Source: Aquiluna sp. (GTDB lineage: Bacteria; Actinomycetota; Actinomycetes; Actinomycetales; Microbacteriaceae). From it: 64,000 nt of DNA. The stretch lies in assembly GCA_021741585.1 (NCBI GenBank), contig JAIOXN010000001.1:496001-560000 (forward strand), in the 5' to 3' direction. The notes beneath the pieces were generated by a model that did no database searches, had not been told where the DNA came from, and saw only the letters and a program-made list of their open reading frames with translations. Positions 25,187 to 34,968 of the stretch are shown here, one piece after another. Both the position numbers and the translations under genes were made by a program. Numbering within the stretch: the first letter of the stretch is position 1; each line of letters opens with the position of its first letter.

Positions 25187-26647
25187 TTGAAGAACAAGGC
25201 ACTTTTTGCTTGGGAGCGGATATCGCTCCGGGCCAAACTAACCGCACTCTCGGTTGGATTAATTGGTCTTCTCCTAAGCGTTTCAAGTGCCGGAACGGTT
25301 GCCCTACTCAGCACTTACCTGCAACGCAATACCGACACATTGTTGATTGCCACTGCACAGACGCTGAGGGACTCAAATCCACTTCGGCTTGAGTTTCAGG
25401 TTTCAAGCGGAACGCTAACGCTGCCACCACTCCCCAGCGATTACTACATCGCCATCTTGGATGCCGACGGCAATCAGTACCTTGGCCTAGTTTCAGCAAC
25501 TGGAGGTGGCCGCACCACGCCAAACTTCTCTTCTCTCACCAAAGAGGTTGTTGCGGCAACTGCCGGAATTCCTTTCGAGGTAGAACTCCGGGATGAATCA
25601 GGCCAAGAAATGGCCTGGCGCATTGTCGCAGTAGAACTAACTCGTGCGAATGGTTCCGTTGTCATAGCGCTGCCGGTAACCGGCAATCGCCAGATCATCG
25701 CCGAATACGGAAATATCGGTGGCCGATTTGGAATGTTCCTCTTGGTTCTCTCGGGCTTGAGTATTTGGCTCACAATCACATCAGCTCTTAGGCCCCTAAA
25801 AGAAGTCGAACGAACTGCTGCTGCCGTGAAGTCCGGAAAGTTTTCCTCTCGACTGGTTGAGCGGCACGGCAAGACCGAACTGGGAAGACTCAATGGCGCG
25901 CTCAACTCGATGCTTGACAGCATCGAAGGCGCAGTTCGTGGAAAAGACAAGACCCTAGATCAAATGCGCAGGTTCGTATCCGATGCCAGCCACGAGCTCA
26001 GGACACCACTTGTAACAGTGCGCGGATATGCCGAGCTTTATCGCATGGGAGCAATCAAGAAACCAGCGGATGTCAAAGAAGCCATGGAGCGCATCGAGAG
26101 TGAAGCGATTCGCATGTCCGCTTTGGTGGAGTCGCTTCTCACTCTGACTCGCATGGATGAAATTGGAAACCTAAATCTCGAAAAGCACGATCTTGCGGAA
26201 ATCAGCCAGCGGGTCTTGGCCGATATCGGAGTGACCAACCAATCCGTGAAGTTCGAATTGGAGAACCAAGCTGGGACGCCAGTAATGGTTGAAATGGATG
26301 GCGATCGCATCAAGCAGGTACTCACAAATCTGGTTGCCAACGCCTCAAGATTTGCACCAAGTGACAGCACAGTTACCGTGGCACTTGAAGCTGAAGCTGA
26401 ACTAGCCAGAATCAAGGTGATTGATCACGGTGAAGGTGTTCCAGAAATGTTCAAGGACAAGGTCTTTGATCGGTTCTATCGTGCTGACACATCCAGAAAC
26501 CGGGAGACGGGCGGCTCTGGGCTTGGTCTTGCCATTGCCAAATCAATCGTGACTGCGCACAACGGAACGGTCTTTGTTGAAAGGACACCTGGAGGCGGAG
26601 CGACTTTCGTGGTCGAGCTTCCACTCACACAGCCCGTTAAGCCTTAG
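25187..26647 (+). CDS. Membrane sensor histidine kinase
   Basis: 486 residues: a first transmembrane helix (about 15-40), an extracytoplasmic domain of about 130 residues, a second helix (FGMFLLVLSGLSIWLTI), HAMP, HisKA with the phosphorylatable His in FVSDASHELRTPLVTVRGYAE, and HATPase_c with NLVANASRFAP, DHGEGVP and GGSGLGLAIAKSI. It forms a standard pair with the preceding regulator. TTG start immediately after the regulator stop. The signal is unknown. Confidence 0.92.
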   Translation: MKNKALFAWERISLRAKLTALSVGLIGLLLSVSSAGTVALLSTYLQRNTDTLLIATAQTLRDSNPLRLEFQVSSGTLTLPPLPSDYYIAILDADGNQYLGLVSATGGGRTTPNFSSLTKEVVAATAGIPFEVELRDESGQEMAWRIVAVELTRANGSVVIALPVTGNRQIIAEYGNIGGRFGMFLLVLSGLSIWLTITSALRPLKEVERTAAAVKSGKFSSRLVERHGKTELGRLNGALNSMLDSIEGAVRGKDKTLDQMRRFVSDASHELRTPLVTVRGYAELYRMGAIKKPADVKEAMERIESEAIRMSALVESLLTLTRMDEIGNLNLEKHDLAEISQRVLADIGVTNQSVKFELENQAGTPVMVEMDGDRIKQVLTNLVANASRFAPSDSTVTVALEAEAELARIKVIDHGEGVPEMFKDKVFDRFYRADTSRNRETGGSGLGLAIAKSIVTAHNGTVFVERTPGGGATFVVELPLTQPVKP

Positions 26648-26706
26648 TTATTCACAGATTCCAAGATCCAAAAAGCATTTCTTAAAGACTTTGCAATTCT
26701 TGCCGC

Positions 26707-26994
26707 ATGGCTTATTTCACAGTAGACAGCGAGCGAGTTCTCGCCGGTAATGCAACAATCCAATCCACAATTTCCCGCTTGCAGCAGGAGGTCACAACCC
26801 TGCACGGTCAGCTAAGCGCCTTGCAGGACTCCTGGCAAGGTGTGGCATCAAACTCCTTCCAGGAGCTCATCTTGCGCTGGAAGGCCACCTCAGACAGCGT
26901 CGAGGCCCAGCTCGGACAAATCGGCCAAGCGCTAGCTATTGCAGCCAATCAGTATTCAGAGATCGAGCAAGCAAACCAAAGGCTGTTTCTTTAA
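26707..26994 (+). CDS. WXG100 (ESAT-6-like) protein
   Basis: 95 residues forming the helix-turn-helix hairpin of WXG100 proteins, with the turn motif as WQG (SWQGVASNSFQELI, about 42-44) and a helical C-terminal half. Such proteins are usually secreted by type VII systems as dimers. No EccC, EccD or partner gene is visible in this window, so its export route is unknown. A strong terminator follows 5 nt after the stop. Confidence 0.85.
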   Translation: MAYFTVDSERVLAGNATIQSTISRLQQEVTTLHGQLSALQDSWQGVASNSFQELILRWKATSDSVEAQLGQIGQALAIAANQYSEIEQANQRLFL

Positions 26995-26999
26995 ATGAA

Positions 27000-27032
27000 G
27001 AACCCGGTGGCGCATGCCACCGGGTTCTTTTT
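27000..27032 (+). terminator. Strong Rho-independent terminator between the WXG100 gene and groEL
   Basis: GAACCCGGTGGC pairs with GCCACCGGGTTC over a GCAT loop (12-bp perfect stem), followed by a T-run. It also lies at the 3' end of the convergent groEL, but the opposite strand has a poorer T-run. Confidence 0.9.
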
Positions 27033-27042
27033 ATAGAACTGT

Positions 27043-28723
<1,681 letters not shown>

Positions 28724-28727
28724 TACA

Positions 28728-28756
28728 TTTTTAGCACTCTCGGGCCCCGAGTGCAA
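28728..28756 (-). promoter_or_regulatory. groEL promoter
   Basis: On the minus strand TTGCAC (28751-28756), a 17-nt spacer and TAAAAA (28728-28733) form a housekeeping-type promoter. The spacer lies inside CIRCE 2. Confidence 0.65.
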
Positions 28757-28757
28757 G
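28731..28757. promoter_or_regulatory. CIRCE operator 2 (near-perfect)
   Basis: TTAGCACTC-N9-GAGTGCAAG: one perfect half and one with six of nine bases. It starts 7 nt from the first operator and overlaps the promoter spacer. Confidence 0.85.
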
Positions 28758-28762
28758 CTAAA

Positions 28763-28790
28763 GGCCGATACACATTGCTGTGTACCGGCC
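28763..28790 (-). terminator. Hairpin at the 3' end of cspA
   Basis: A 12-bp stem with one mismatch and a 4-nt loop lies 20 nt after the cspA stop on the minus strand. The T-run is short (TTTAG), so termination may be incomplete. Confidence 0.5.
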
Positions 28791-28809
28791 TGAATAAGCT
28801 TTGAAGAAC

Positions 28810-29013
28810 TTAGTTGATTGGAACTACGTTCTCGGCCTGTGGGCCCTTGTCGCCACTCTTCACGTCGAACTCGACGCGCTGGTTCTCTTTAAGCTCGCGG
28901 TATCCATCGGATGAGATAGCGGAGAAGTGAACGAAAACGTCCGGTCCGCCATCCTGAGTAATGAATCCAAAACCCTTTTCAGAGTTGAACCACTTTACGG
29001 TTCCTTGTGCCAT
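28810..29013 (-). CDS. cspA: Cold shock protein CspA
   Basis: 67 residues, a single cold-shock domain with [12 protein letters not shown] (RNP1) and VFVHFS (RNP2), typical of small RNA-chaperone Csps. AGGAG lies 6 nt before the ATG. A leader of roughly 75 nt, with an 8-bp hairpin just upstream of the ribosome site, follows a clear promoter, suggesting translational control as in other csp genes. Confidence 0.97.
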   Translation of the reverse strand: MAQGTVKWFNSEKGFGFITQDGGPDVFVHFSAISSDGYRELKENQRVEFDVKSGDKGPQAENVVPIN

Positions 29014-29030
29014 GTATTGCTCCTGATGCT

Positions 29031-29050
29031 AATTACGCAATCGCGTAATT
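29031..29050 (-). promoter_or_regulatory. cspA leader hairpin
   Basis: AATTACGC and GCGTAATT form a perfect 8-bp stem with a 4-nt loop, ending about 7 nt before the AGGAG ribosome site. Confidence 0.5.
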
Positions 29051-29093
29051 CGCGAATGCATCGGGCAAGACTGGTTCCCACTCGACTCTGGCG

Positions 29094-29121
29094 AGTTTAC
29101 GCTGTATTTGGGAATAAACAA
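29094..29121 (-). promoter_or_regulatory. cspA promoter
   Basis: TTGTTT (29116-29121), 16-nt spacer, TAAACT (29094-29099) on the minus strand. TAAACT also serves serC, carD and gpmA. Confidence 0.6.
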
Positions 29122-29186
29122 GAACTATTTTCAATAGAAACAATTAGTTACTAAACGGTTATAAAGCCTAGGCGGGATCAAATCAA

Positions 29187-29588
29187 TTGAAGTACTCAGT
29201 CTATAAAACAGATGAGCAGTGGAAGCAGGAGCTTTCAGCCTTCGAATATCAAGTTCTCAGGCTGGCCGGAACCGAGCGGGCTGGAACAGGCGAACTGCTT
29301 GATGAGACTCGTCCGGGGAGCTACCACTGTCGCGGTTGTGATGCTTTTCTGTTTGAGGCAGACACAAAGTTCGATGCACACTGTGGCTGGCCAAGCTTCT
29401 ATAAGCCTCAAGACAACGATGCAATTGAATATGTCGAAGACCGTGCCCACGGAATGATTCGCACCGAAGTTCGATGTGCGGCATGTGGGGGTCACCTAGG
29501 TCACGTGTTTGATGATGCCCCGCAGACCCCAACGGGCGATCGCTACTGCATCAATTCGGTGAGCATCACTTTCAAACCAAAGCAATAG
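29187..29588 (+). CDS. msrB: Peptide-methionine (R)-S-oxide reductase MsrB
   Basis: 133 residues. Zinc cysteines are in CRGCDAFLF and CAACGGHLGHVF, and the catalytic cysteine is in RYCINSVSITF near the C-terminus, all standard for MsrB, which repairs methionine-R-sulfoxide. The TTG start gives the normal N-terminus (MKYSVYKTDEQWKQELSAFE). It diverges from cspA and precedes a small membrane protein. Confidence 0.95.
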   Translation: MKYSVYKTDEQWKQELSAFEYQVLRLAGTERAGTGELLDETRPGSYHCRGCDAFLFEADTKFDAHCGWPSFYKPQDNDAIEYVEDRAHGMIRTEVRCAACGGHLGHVFDDAPQTPTGDRYCINSVSITFKPKQ

Positions 29589-29595
29589 CCCTCGG

Positions 29596-29601
29596 TAGTC
29601 T
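29596..29601 (+). promoter_or_regulatory. Candidate -10 (TAGTCT), leaderless
   Basis: Exactly 6 nt before the ATG at 29608, with no ribosome site between. Confidence 0.5.
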
Positions 29602-29607
29602 TGGACC

Positions 29608-29781
29608 ATGAAAAAACCAAGCGCAACCGGCAGCTCTCTTTACTTTTTTGGATTCCTTGGATCCGCGATCTATTTCATCTCGACTGCGACAGGATTTTGG
29701 GTTGGGGTTTTAGGTTTTCTAAAAGCTATGGTTTGGCCAGCAATTTTGGCATTTGAGTTATTGACCCTCGCCGGCGCATAA
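29608..29781 (+). CDS. 57-residue small membrane protein
   Basis: Reads MKKPSATGSSLYFFGFLGSA then a second hydrophobic half ending LLTLAGA. Two hydrophobic stretches with aromatic residues (YFIST, FWVGVLGFLKAMVWPAILAFE) suggest a membrane hairpin. I recall similar short proteins of unknown function in many bacteria. The stop lies 2 nt before the DUF554 start, so the two are probably cotranslated. Confidence 0.72.
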   Translation: MKKPSATGSSLYFFGFLGSAIYFISTATGFWVGVLGFLKAMVWPAILAFELLTLAGA

Positions 29782-29783
29782 CC

Positions 29784-30515
29784 TTGGGAACCATTATCAA
29801 CATCCTGGCGATTGTGCTGGGAGCAACAATTGGTGTGCTGATCGGCAATCGCCTGCCAGAGAAAATGTCTCGCACGATCACCGACGCCATGGGATTAGTC
29901 GTTCTAGTAATTGGAGCATTGAACCTTGGTGCTCTAGCCGATAAAGATTTCGTGGCCGCAGTATCCGCCTCCGGAACCCTTCTGGTTGTGCTTGGCTCTC
30001 TGCTTATTGGTGGGATTTTAGGTGCGCTTCTAAAAATTGAAACCAGGCTCGAGCAATTTGGAGCCTGGCTTCAAAGGAAAACTTCGGGTGGCAAGCAGCG
30101 TGACACCGAGAAATTCATCGCAGGGTTTGTTAATGCCTCACTTCTGTTCACCATTGGCCCGATGGCAGTTCTCGGTGCCCTTCAAGATGGACTTGGCAAT
30201 GGCTTTGATGTACTTGCCCTCAAGTCAACGCTCGATGGTTTCACCTCGGTGGCATTTGCGGCAACGTTTGGCTGGGGTGTTGCTTTCTCCGCTATCCCCG
30301 TTGGACTCTGGCAAGGAATCTTGACCCTAAGTTCGATGGCTGCTGGTTCGGTTCTGAGTTCAGCAGTGGTCGCTTCGATCACCGCAACCGGTGGAATTTT
30401 GCTTTTGGGGACCGGACTGAGAGTTCTTCAGATTCGAATGGTGAGCGTTGCCGACCTGCTACCGGCACTCGTAGTCGCGCCATTACTGACGCTCTTGGTC
30501 GATGCTCTTATCTAG
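29784..30515 (+). CDS. DUF554 membrane protein (YdfK/YqgA-like)
   Basis: 243 residues with about six hydrophobic segments and the family features GTIINILAIVLGATIGVLIG at the start and a central GPMAVLGALQDGL and STLDGFTSVAFAATFGWGV. Possibly a small-molecule transporter; the substrate is unknown. TTG start 2 nt after the preceding stop. Its TAG overlaps the TAG of the convergent DUF1761 gene in CTAG (30512-30515). Confidence 0.85.
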   Translation: MGTIINILAIVLGATIGVLIGNRLPEKMSRTITDAMGLVVLVIGALNLGALADKDFVAAVSASGTLLVVLGSLLIGGILGALLKIETRLEQFGAWLQRKTSGGKQRDTEKFIAGFVNASLLFTIGPMAVLGALQDGLGNGFDVLALKSTLDGFTSVAFAATFGWGVAFSAIPVGLWQGILTLSSMAAGSVLSSAVVASITATGGILLLGTGLRVLQIRMVSVADLLPALVVAPLLTLLVDALI

Positions 30516-30928
30516 AGCATCGCTCCGATAATTGCCCCCATAGCAGCAAGGGAAACGGTGTCTTGGCCCACCTCAAGCACCCAGGTGCGAAGATCAAAAC
30601 CACCAAATAACTTGTGACCCAGAGTGGTTGCGGCATTGAATCCGATGCTCATCAGGGCACCGGTAGCCATGCCACCAAACCATCCAAGTTCCGGATTGAA
30701 GCCGGCAGCTAGGGCAATAACAACCGCCATCACGATTGCCTGCGCGAATGCTCCAACGAAAGTTAGTCCAAAAACTACGCCCATGTTGGCGGTTCCAGGC
30801 TGCTCACCGGGCTTACGGCCTAAGTACTTCCACCAGATCGGGAAAAAGGTTTTTGGCCCGAACCATAAGGCTCCAATGACAATGCCTGCGATTCCTGCAA
30901 TCAAAACTGATAACCAGTTGATTTCCAT
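30512..30928 (-). CDS. DUF1761-like membrane protein
   Basis: 138 residues, four hydrophobic segments, with the family's short N-terminal INWLSVLIAGIAGIVIGALW and FGPKTFFPIWWKYLG. Function unknown. The ATG at 30928 follows AGGAG. A longer in-frame extension (starting MVAHRSCKAGVTG) is a false N-terminus read through tRNA-Thr. Confidence 0.75.
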   Translation of the reverse strand: MEINWLSVLIAGIAGIVIGALWFGPKTFFPIWWKYLGRKPGEQPGTANMGVVFGLTFVGAFAQAIVMAVVIALAAGFNPELGWFGGMATGALMSIGFNAATTLGHKLFGGFDLRTWVLEVGQDTVSLAAMGAIIGAML

Positions 30929-30948
30929 GTTGCTCCTATTCGAAGGAG

Positions 30949-31021
30949 AGCCGACCACGGGACTCGAACCCGTAACCCCCGCTTTACAAGAGCGGTGCGC
31001 TACCAATTGCGCCAGGTCGGC
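30949..31021 (-). tRNA. tRNA-Thr (anticodon UGU)
   Basis: 73-nt cloverleaf on the minus strand: acceptor GCCGACC/GGTCGGC, D-arm GCGC/GCGC, anticodon stem CCGCT/AGCGG with loop CTTGTAA, T-arm ACGGG-TTCGAGT-CCCGT, discriminator T. Anticodon TGT reads ACA. CCA is not encoded. Confidence 0.95.
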
Positions 31022-31063
31022 ATGGGATTAACCCCGCCATAGTTTATTGGGTTTTATTGCAGC

Positions 31064-31069
31064 TAGCCT
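31064..31069 (+). promoter_or_regulatory. Candidate -10 (TAGCCT), leaderless
   Basis: TAGCCT is exactly 6 nt before the second of two tandem GTG codons (31076), fixing that one as the probable start. Confidence 0.45.
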
Positions 31070-31075
31070 TGTGTG

Positions 31076-31570
31076 GTGAAGTTTTTCAAAACCAAGTGGG
31101 CCAAATCTCTAGCTAAATACACCGCATTAGGCTTGGCAATTGGCATTGGGGTCTTGATTTACAACAACGATCAGTCAGCCCCGGTCATGAAGAATTTTGA
31201 AGTCGGCGAGCCCTCCCTAAACAGCAGCACTGGCCAGATTGAGTTTGCATTTTCCGGAAAAATTACTGACTCCAGGGGCATTACCGCGGCAGAGATCCAC
31301 TGCATTGAGAATGATGAAACCAAGTTCTTCATTTATCTTGAGCTTTATGGCTCCAGCAAATACTTTGTAAGCTTTGGAGAGAAATCCGGTTCTTTTTCCT
31401 GGATGGGTAGCTGGGATGGGACCGCCACAGATCTAAGCTTCAAGGGCAATGCCAGGCTGATTCCACCGGAGTCGCCAATCAACTGCCAGTGGCAATCAAG
31501 ACTCAAGGATGCTGTCGGAAACTACGAAGAAGCTGACCTAGCAATCACAACATTCATTCCCGGCAAGTAG
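31076..31570 (+). CDS. Unrecognised membrane-anchored or secreted protein
   Basis: 164 residues: a basic N-terminus (MKFFKTKWAKSLAK), one hydrophobic segment (YTALGLAIGIGVLIY) and a 135-residue extracytoplasmic region rich in beta-type sequence (FEVGEPSLNSSTGQIEFAFS...). Two cysteines (in EIHCIEN and INCQWQ) could form a disulfide. The segment KDAVGNYEEADL resembles edge strands of Ig-like domains of surface proteins, but I cannot name a family. Next to a DsbA-like gene (convergent). Confidence 0.55.
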   Translation: MKFFKTKWAKSLAKYTALGLAIGIGVLIYNNDQSAPVMKNFEVGEPSLNSSTGQIEFAFSGKITDSRGITAAEIHCIENDETKFFIYLELYGSSKYFVSFGEKSGSFSWMGSWDGTATDLSFKGNARLIPPESPINCQWQSRLKDAVGNYEEADLAITTFIPGK

Positions 31571-31580
31571 CCGGAAACGA

Positions 31581-32432
31581 CTACTCGGCGGTTGCCGCCT
31601 GAACAAACTGAGCGAAGCGCTCTGCCGAAACCAGCTCGTCACCTGTGGTCCAGGTGTACTGCTTGCCGTTCACCAAAATGGTTGGAGTTCCGGTCACAGA
31701 GACGCCGCCGTGTGGCGCGCCTAGAACTGTCTGGGTGTACTGCTCGATGTAGTCCCCAAAACTCTTGTTCTGGATACAGCCCTTCACTTCTTCAGATCCA
31801 GCACCAGCTGACTCAGCAAATGCATACAGCTCGTCGTCGTTGTGACCCTCGGTGCCCTCTTCAGATTGGTTGAGCATAAGTTCGCCATGGAAATCGAAGT
31901 AGCTGTCTGGAGCGAAGTTTGCAACACACAACGCTGCGTTTGCAGCCCTTGATGAGTACTCATTTAGAGATGCGCGATCAAGGAACGAAAGTGGACGAAT
32001 CTCTAAAGTTGCTGCTCCTGTGTCTACCCAAGAGCGAAGCTGGGCCTCGTTTGGAACATCCCAGGCCTGGCAAATTGGGCACTGGTAGTCCGCGTAAACA
32101 ATAATTTCAGGAGTAGCAACATCGGTTGCCTCTGGGGTTGGAGTCTTGTCGGCGGTGAAGGCCTGGAGACCAACGCCAATCTTCACACCACCGAGCTCGG
32201 TAAGGTTTGCAGGAACAGTGTCGACCACTGGCGCATCCGCGCGGTTTGCAGCCTCAATTGCGATCATGGCGCCAACGCCACCAACGATTCCAAGGGCTAC
32301 AACCACAACTGAAAGCTGAATTAGAAGCTTGTTGCGCTTGGCGCGCTTTTGGTTTTGTTCGCGAATCTCCTTGGCCTTCTCGCGGGCAGCTTCACGCTTA
32401 TCGGAACGGGTCGGCTTCTGATTCGAGGTCAT
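31581..32432 (-). CDS. Membrane-anchored DsbA-like thiol oxidoreductase
   Basis: 283 residues: a highly charged cytoplasmic N-terminus, one membrane helix (LLIQLSVVVVALGIVGGVGAM, about 36-56), then a thioredoxin-fold domain with the active site YQCPICQAW and the cis-proline loop GTPTILVNG. Two further cysteines (AALCVANF and KGCIQN) are present. Likely assists disulfide formation in exported proteins, like the mycobacterial Rv2969c group. AGGA before the ATG. Confidence 0.87.
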   Translation of the reverse strand: MTSNQKPTRSDKREAAREKAKEIREQNQKRAKRNKLLIQLSVVVVALGIVGGVGAMIAIEAANRADAPVVDTVPANLTELGGVKIGVGLQAFTADKTPTPEATDVATPEIIVYADYQCPICQAWDVPNEAQLRSWVDTGAATLEIRPLSFLDRASLNEYSSRAANAALCVANFAPDSYFDFHGELMLNQSEEGTEGHNDDELYAFAESAGAGSEEVKGCIQNKSFGDYIEQYTQTVLGAPHGGVSVTGTPTILVNGKQYTWTTGDELVSAERFAQFVQAATAE

Positions 32433-32481
32433 TTTTTCCTAAAGTTTGGTCTCAGCTTTATTACAAAGCTCCTCCATTCTA

Positions 32482-32495
32482 ATTACAGGTGTAAT
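32482..32495. promoter_or_regulatory. Inverted repeat ATTACA-GG-TGTAAT upstream of the ABC ATPase gene
   Basis: A perfect 6-bp inverted repeat in the 139-nt gap before the MsiK-type gene. TGTAATACT at its right arm could hold a -10, so this is a candidate operator. A further TCGCT-AA-AGCGA palindrome (32507-32518) and a CCGGCA/TGCCGG hairpin (32540-32557) follow in the leader. Confidence 0.45.
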
Positions 32496-32571
32496 ACTTA
32501 GGAAGTTCGCTAAAGCGATCACCTATCACAACGGATCGTCCGGCACGTACCTGCCGGTGAAGGAGAAACAA

Positions 32572-33645
32572 ATGGCATCAGTATCATTCCGCGACGCAAC
32601 CCGACTATATCCAGGCGGCACCAAGCCTGCAGTCGACAAGCTAAACCTAGAAGTCAAGGATGGCGAGTTCTTGGTTTTGGTTGGCCCTTCCGGTTGCGGT
32701 AAATCAACTTCCCTCCGCATGCTTGCTGGCCTAGAAGAGGTCAACGAGGGTGGCATCTACATTGGAGACCGCGACGTCACCGATGTTCCACCAAAGGACC
32801 GCGACATTGCGATGGTTTTCCAGAACTACGCCCTTTACCCACACATGACTGTGGCTGAGAACATGGGATTCGCCCTAAAGATTGCAGGAATCAACAAGGA
32901 AGAGCGCGCAGAGCGCGTTTTGGAAGCTGCAAAGCTATTGGACCTTGAGCCATACCTAAACCGCAAGCCAAAGGCACTTTCCGGTGGTCAGCGTCAGCGT
33001 GTTGCCATGGGTCGTGCGATTGTTCGTAAGCCTCAGGTATTCCTTATGGACGAGCCACTATCAAACTTGGATGCAAAGCTTCGTGTGCAGACTCGCACCC
33101 AGATTGCATCTCTACAGCGCCGCCTGGGTGTAACCACTGTTTACGTGACTCACGACCAGGTCGAGGCTATGACCATGGGTGACCGCGTTGCAGTTTTGAA
33201 GGACGGCCTACTTCAGCAGGTTGACACCCCAAGAAACCTTTACGACCGCCCAGCAAACGTCTTCGTTGCAGGCTTCATCGGCTCCCCTGCCATGAACCTA
33301 GTTCAGCTTCCAATCATTGAAGGTGGCGTGCAGTTTGGTGACTCTGTTCTCAAGATTTCCCAGGACATCTTGGGCAAGGCAACCGGTGGTCGCGTAACCG
33401 TCGGCATCCGCCCAGAGAAGCTATCCGTTGCAGAGCACGGCCTTGAGGTTGAGGTTGATGTTGTTGAGGAACTTGGTTCAGATGGCTACCTATACGGCCG
33501 CGCAAAGCTAGACGGCGCTGAGACCAACGTGGTTGTTCGCGTTGACCCAATCGACCACCCACGCGCTGGCGACAAGATCCACCTAAGCGCTGACGAGACT
33601 GCAGTTCACGTCTTTGACGCAGAGAGTGGCTTGCGCCTCAACTAG
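32572..33645 (+). CDS. MsiK/UgpC-type sugar ABC transporter ATPase
   Basis: 357 residues: an ABC domain with Walker [11 protein letters not shown]-loop MVFQNYALYPHMTV, signature LSGGQRQRVAMGRA, Walker B VFLMDEPLSNLDA and H-loop THDQ, then the C-terminal MalK-type OB-fold regulatory domain. No permease or binding protein is adjacent, as for the shared actinobacterial ATPase MsiK that energises several sugar transporters. AAGGAG lies 6 nt before the ATG. Leucine is mostly CTA or CTT, suggesting high expression. Confidence 0.93.
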   Translation: MASVSFRDATRLYPGGTKPAVDKLNLEVKDGEFLVLVGPSGCGKSTSLRMLAGLEEVNEGGIYIGDRDVTDVPPKDRDIAMVFQNYALYPHMTVAENMGFALKIAGINKEERAERVLEAAKLLDLEPYLNRKPKALSGGQRQRVAMGRAIVRKPQVFLMDEPLSNLDAKLRVQTRTQIASLQRRLGVTTVYVTHDQVEAMTMGDRVAVLKDGLLQQVDTPRNLYDRPANVFVAGFIGSPAMNLVQLPIIEGGVQFGDSVLKISQDILGKATGGRVTVGIRPEKLSVAEHGLEVEVDVVEELGSDGYLYGRAKLDGAETNVVVRVDPIDHPRAGDKIHLSADETAVHVFDAESGLRLN

Positions 33646-33654
33646 GCATTTTTG

Positions 33655-34968
33655 ATGCCTCAAACGCTAAACATAACGGCTGCCACGGCGGAACCAGCAC
33701 TGCTGGATCTGCCGTGGCATTTGCCATTAGAAGACTGGCCCAAAGAAAACATTGCGGCTTTGCCAAAGGGTCTTTCTCGCCACACCGTTCGCTTCGCTCA
33801 CCTAAACGATCATGTGATCGCCATCAAGGAAACTCTTTTTGACCTTGCTAAGCGCGAGTACGAGATGCTTCGTAAACTCGAGAAGCTAGATATCCCGTGC
33901 GTTGAACCTTTCGCAATTATCAACAACCGAACCGACAAAGTCGGCGAACAGTTGCCTGCGGTTCTGATCACTCGCCACCTCAAATTCTCACTGCCATACA
34001 GAGCGATGTGGTCTCAAGGGCTTCGCGATCAAACCGCAAAGCGCCTGGTTGATGCTCTTGCGCTCTTGCTAGTGAGATTGCACCTCATCGGTTTTTTCTG
34101 GGGCGACGTTTCACTTTCCAACACACTTTTCAGGCGAGACGCCGGAAAGTTTGCCGCCTATTTGGTGGATGCCGAAACAGGCCATCTTTATGACTCAAGA
34201 CTCTCCAATGGCCAGCGAGAGAACGACCTTGAGATTGCCCGCGTGAATATAGCTGGCGAACTCATGGATTTGATCGCAAGCGGCAAAGCCGCAAGCGATC
34301 TTGAGCCATCTGCAATCAGCCAGCGAATCGTTGATAAATATCACGAACTCTGGAAAGAACTCACTGCCACAGAAACTATCCCAGCCGATGAGCGTTGGAG
34401 GATTTCTCGCAGGGTCGAAAGACTCAACGAACTTGGTTTCGATATCGAAGAACTAAGCATGGTTCAAGATGCCCAAACTTCTAGCGTGAAGATTCAACCA
34501 AAGGTTGTTGATGCCGGTCACCATGCCAGAAGGCTCTTGCTTCTAACTGGTCTTGATGTTGAAGAAAACCAGGCCAGAAGATTGCTCAATGACATTGATC
34601 AGTATCGTCTTGCAAACCAAAAACCAGGTGTTGATGAAGAAGTCTTGGCACACCAGTGGCTAAGCGAGGTTTTTGAGCCGGTTGTTGGGGCAATCCCGCA
34701 AGAGATGACCACCAAGCTTGAACCTGCAGAGGTCTTTCACGAGGTCCTAGAGCACCGTTGGTACATGTCTGAAAACGAGGGCAAGGATGTCTCCTTGGTC
34801 GAGGCAGTCAGAAGCTACATCAAGAACGTGCTAGCAGACCGGCCCGATGAAGAGGCAATGATCGGATCCCTAACCACTGACACCGTAATGCTGGCAGATG
34901 CTGTGCCATCGGGATTGATCGTCGTTGCAGAAGACGATGAAGACGGCGATTGGCGCGATAAGGTCTAG
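33655..34968 (+). CDS. DUF4032 kinase-like protein
   Basis: 437 residues. The N-terminal half has a protein-kinase-like fold of the lipopolysaccharide-kinase (WaaP) type: AIKETLFDLAKREYEML as the Lys/Glu region, WGDVSLSNTLFRRDAG as the catalytic loop with Asp and Asn, and LVDAETG as the DFG-like metal loop. The C-terminal half is DUF4032. The substrate is unknown. The start at 33655 sits 9 nt after the ABC ATPase stop; TAGGCA is at -12 to -7, an imperfect leaderless hexamer. Confidence 0.75.
   Translation: MPQTLNITAATAEPALLDLPWHLPLEDWPKENIAALPKGLSRHTVRFAHLNDHVIAIKETLFDLAKREYEMLRKLEKLDIPCVEPFAIINNRTDKVGEQLPAVLITRHLKFSLPYRAMWSQGLRDQTAKRLVDALALLLVRLHLIGFFWGDVSLSNTLFRRDAGKFAAYLVDAETGHLYDSRLSNGQRENDLEIARVNIAGELMDLIASGKAASDLEPSAISQRIVDKYHELWKELTATETIPADERWRISRRVERLNELGFDIEELSMVQDAQTSSVKIQPKVVDAGHHARRLLLLTGLDVEENQARRLLNDIDQYRLANQKPGVDEEVLAHQWLSEVFEPVVGAIPQEMTTKLEPAEVFHEVLEHRWYMSENEGKDVSLVEAVRSYIKNVLADRPDEEAMIGSLTTDTVMLADAVPSGLIVVAEDDEDGDWRDKV

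Noticed and set aside
30929-31006. N-terminal extension of the DUF1761 protein
   Set aside because: The extra residues are the translation of tRNA-Thr; the ATG at 30928 has AGGAG.
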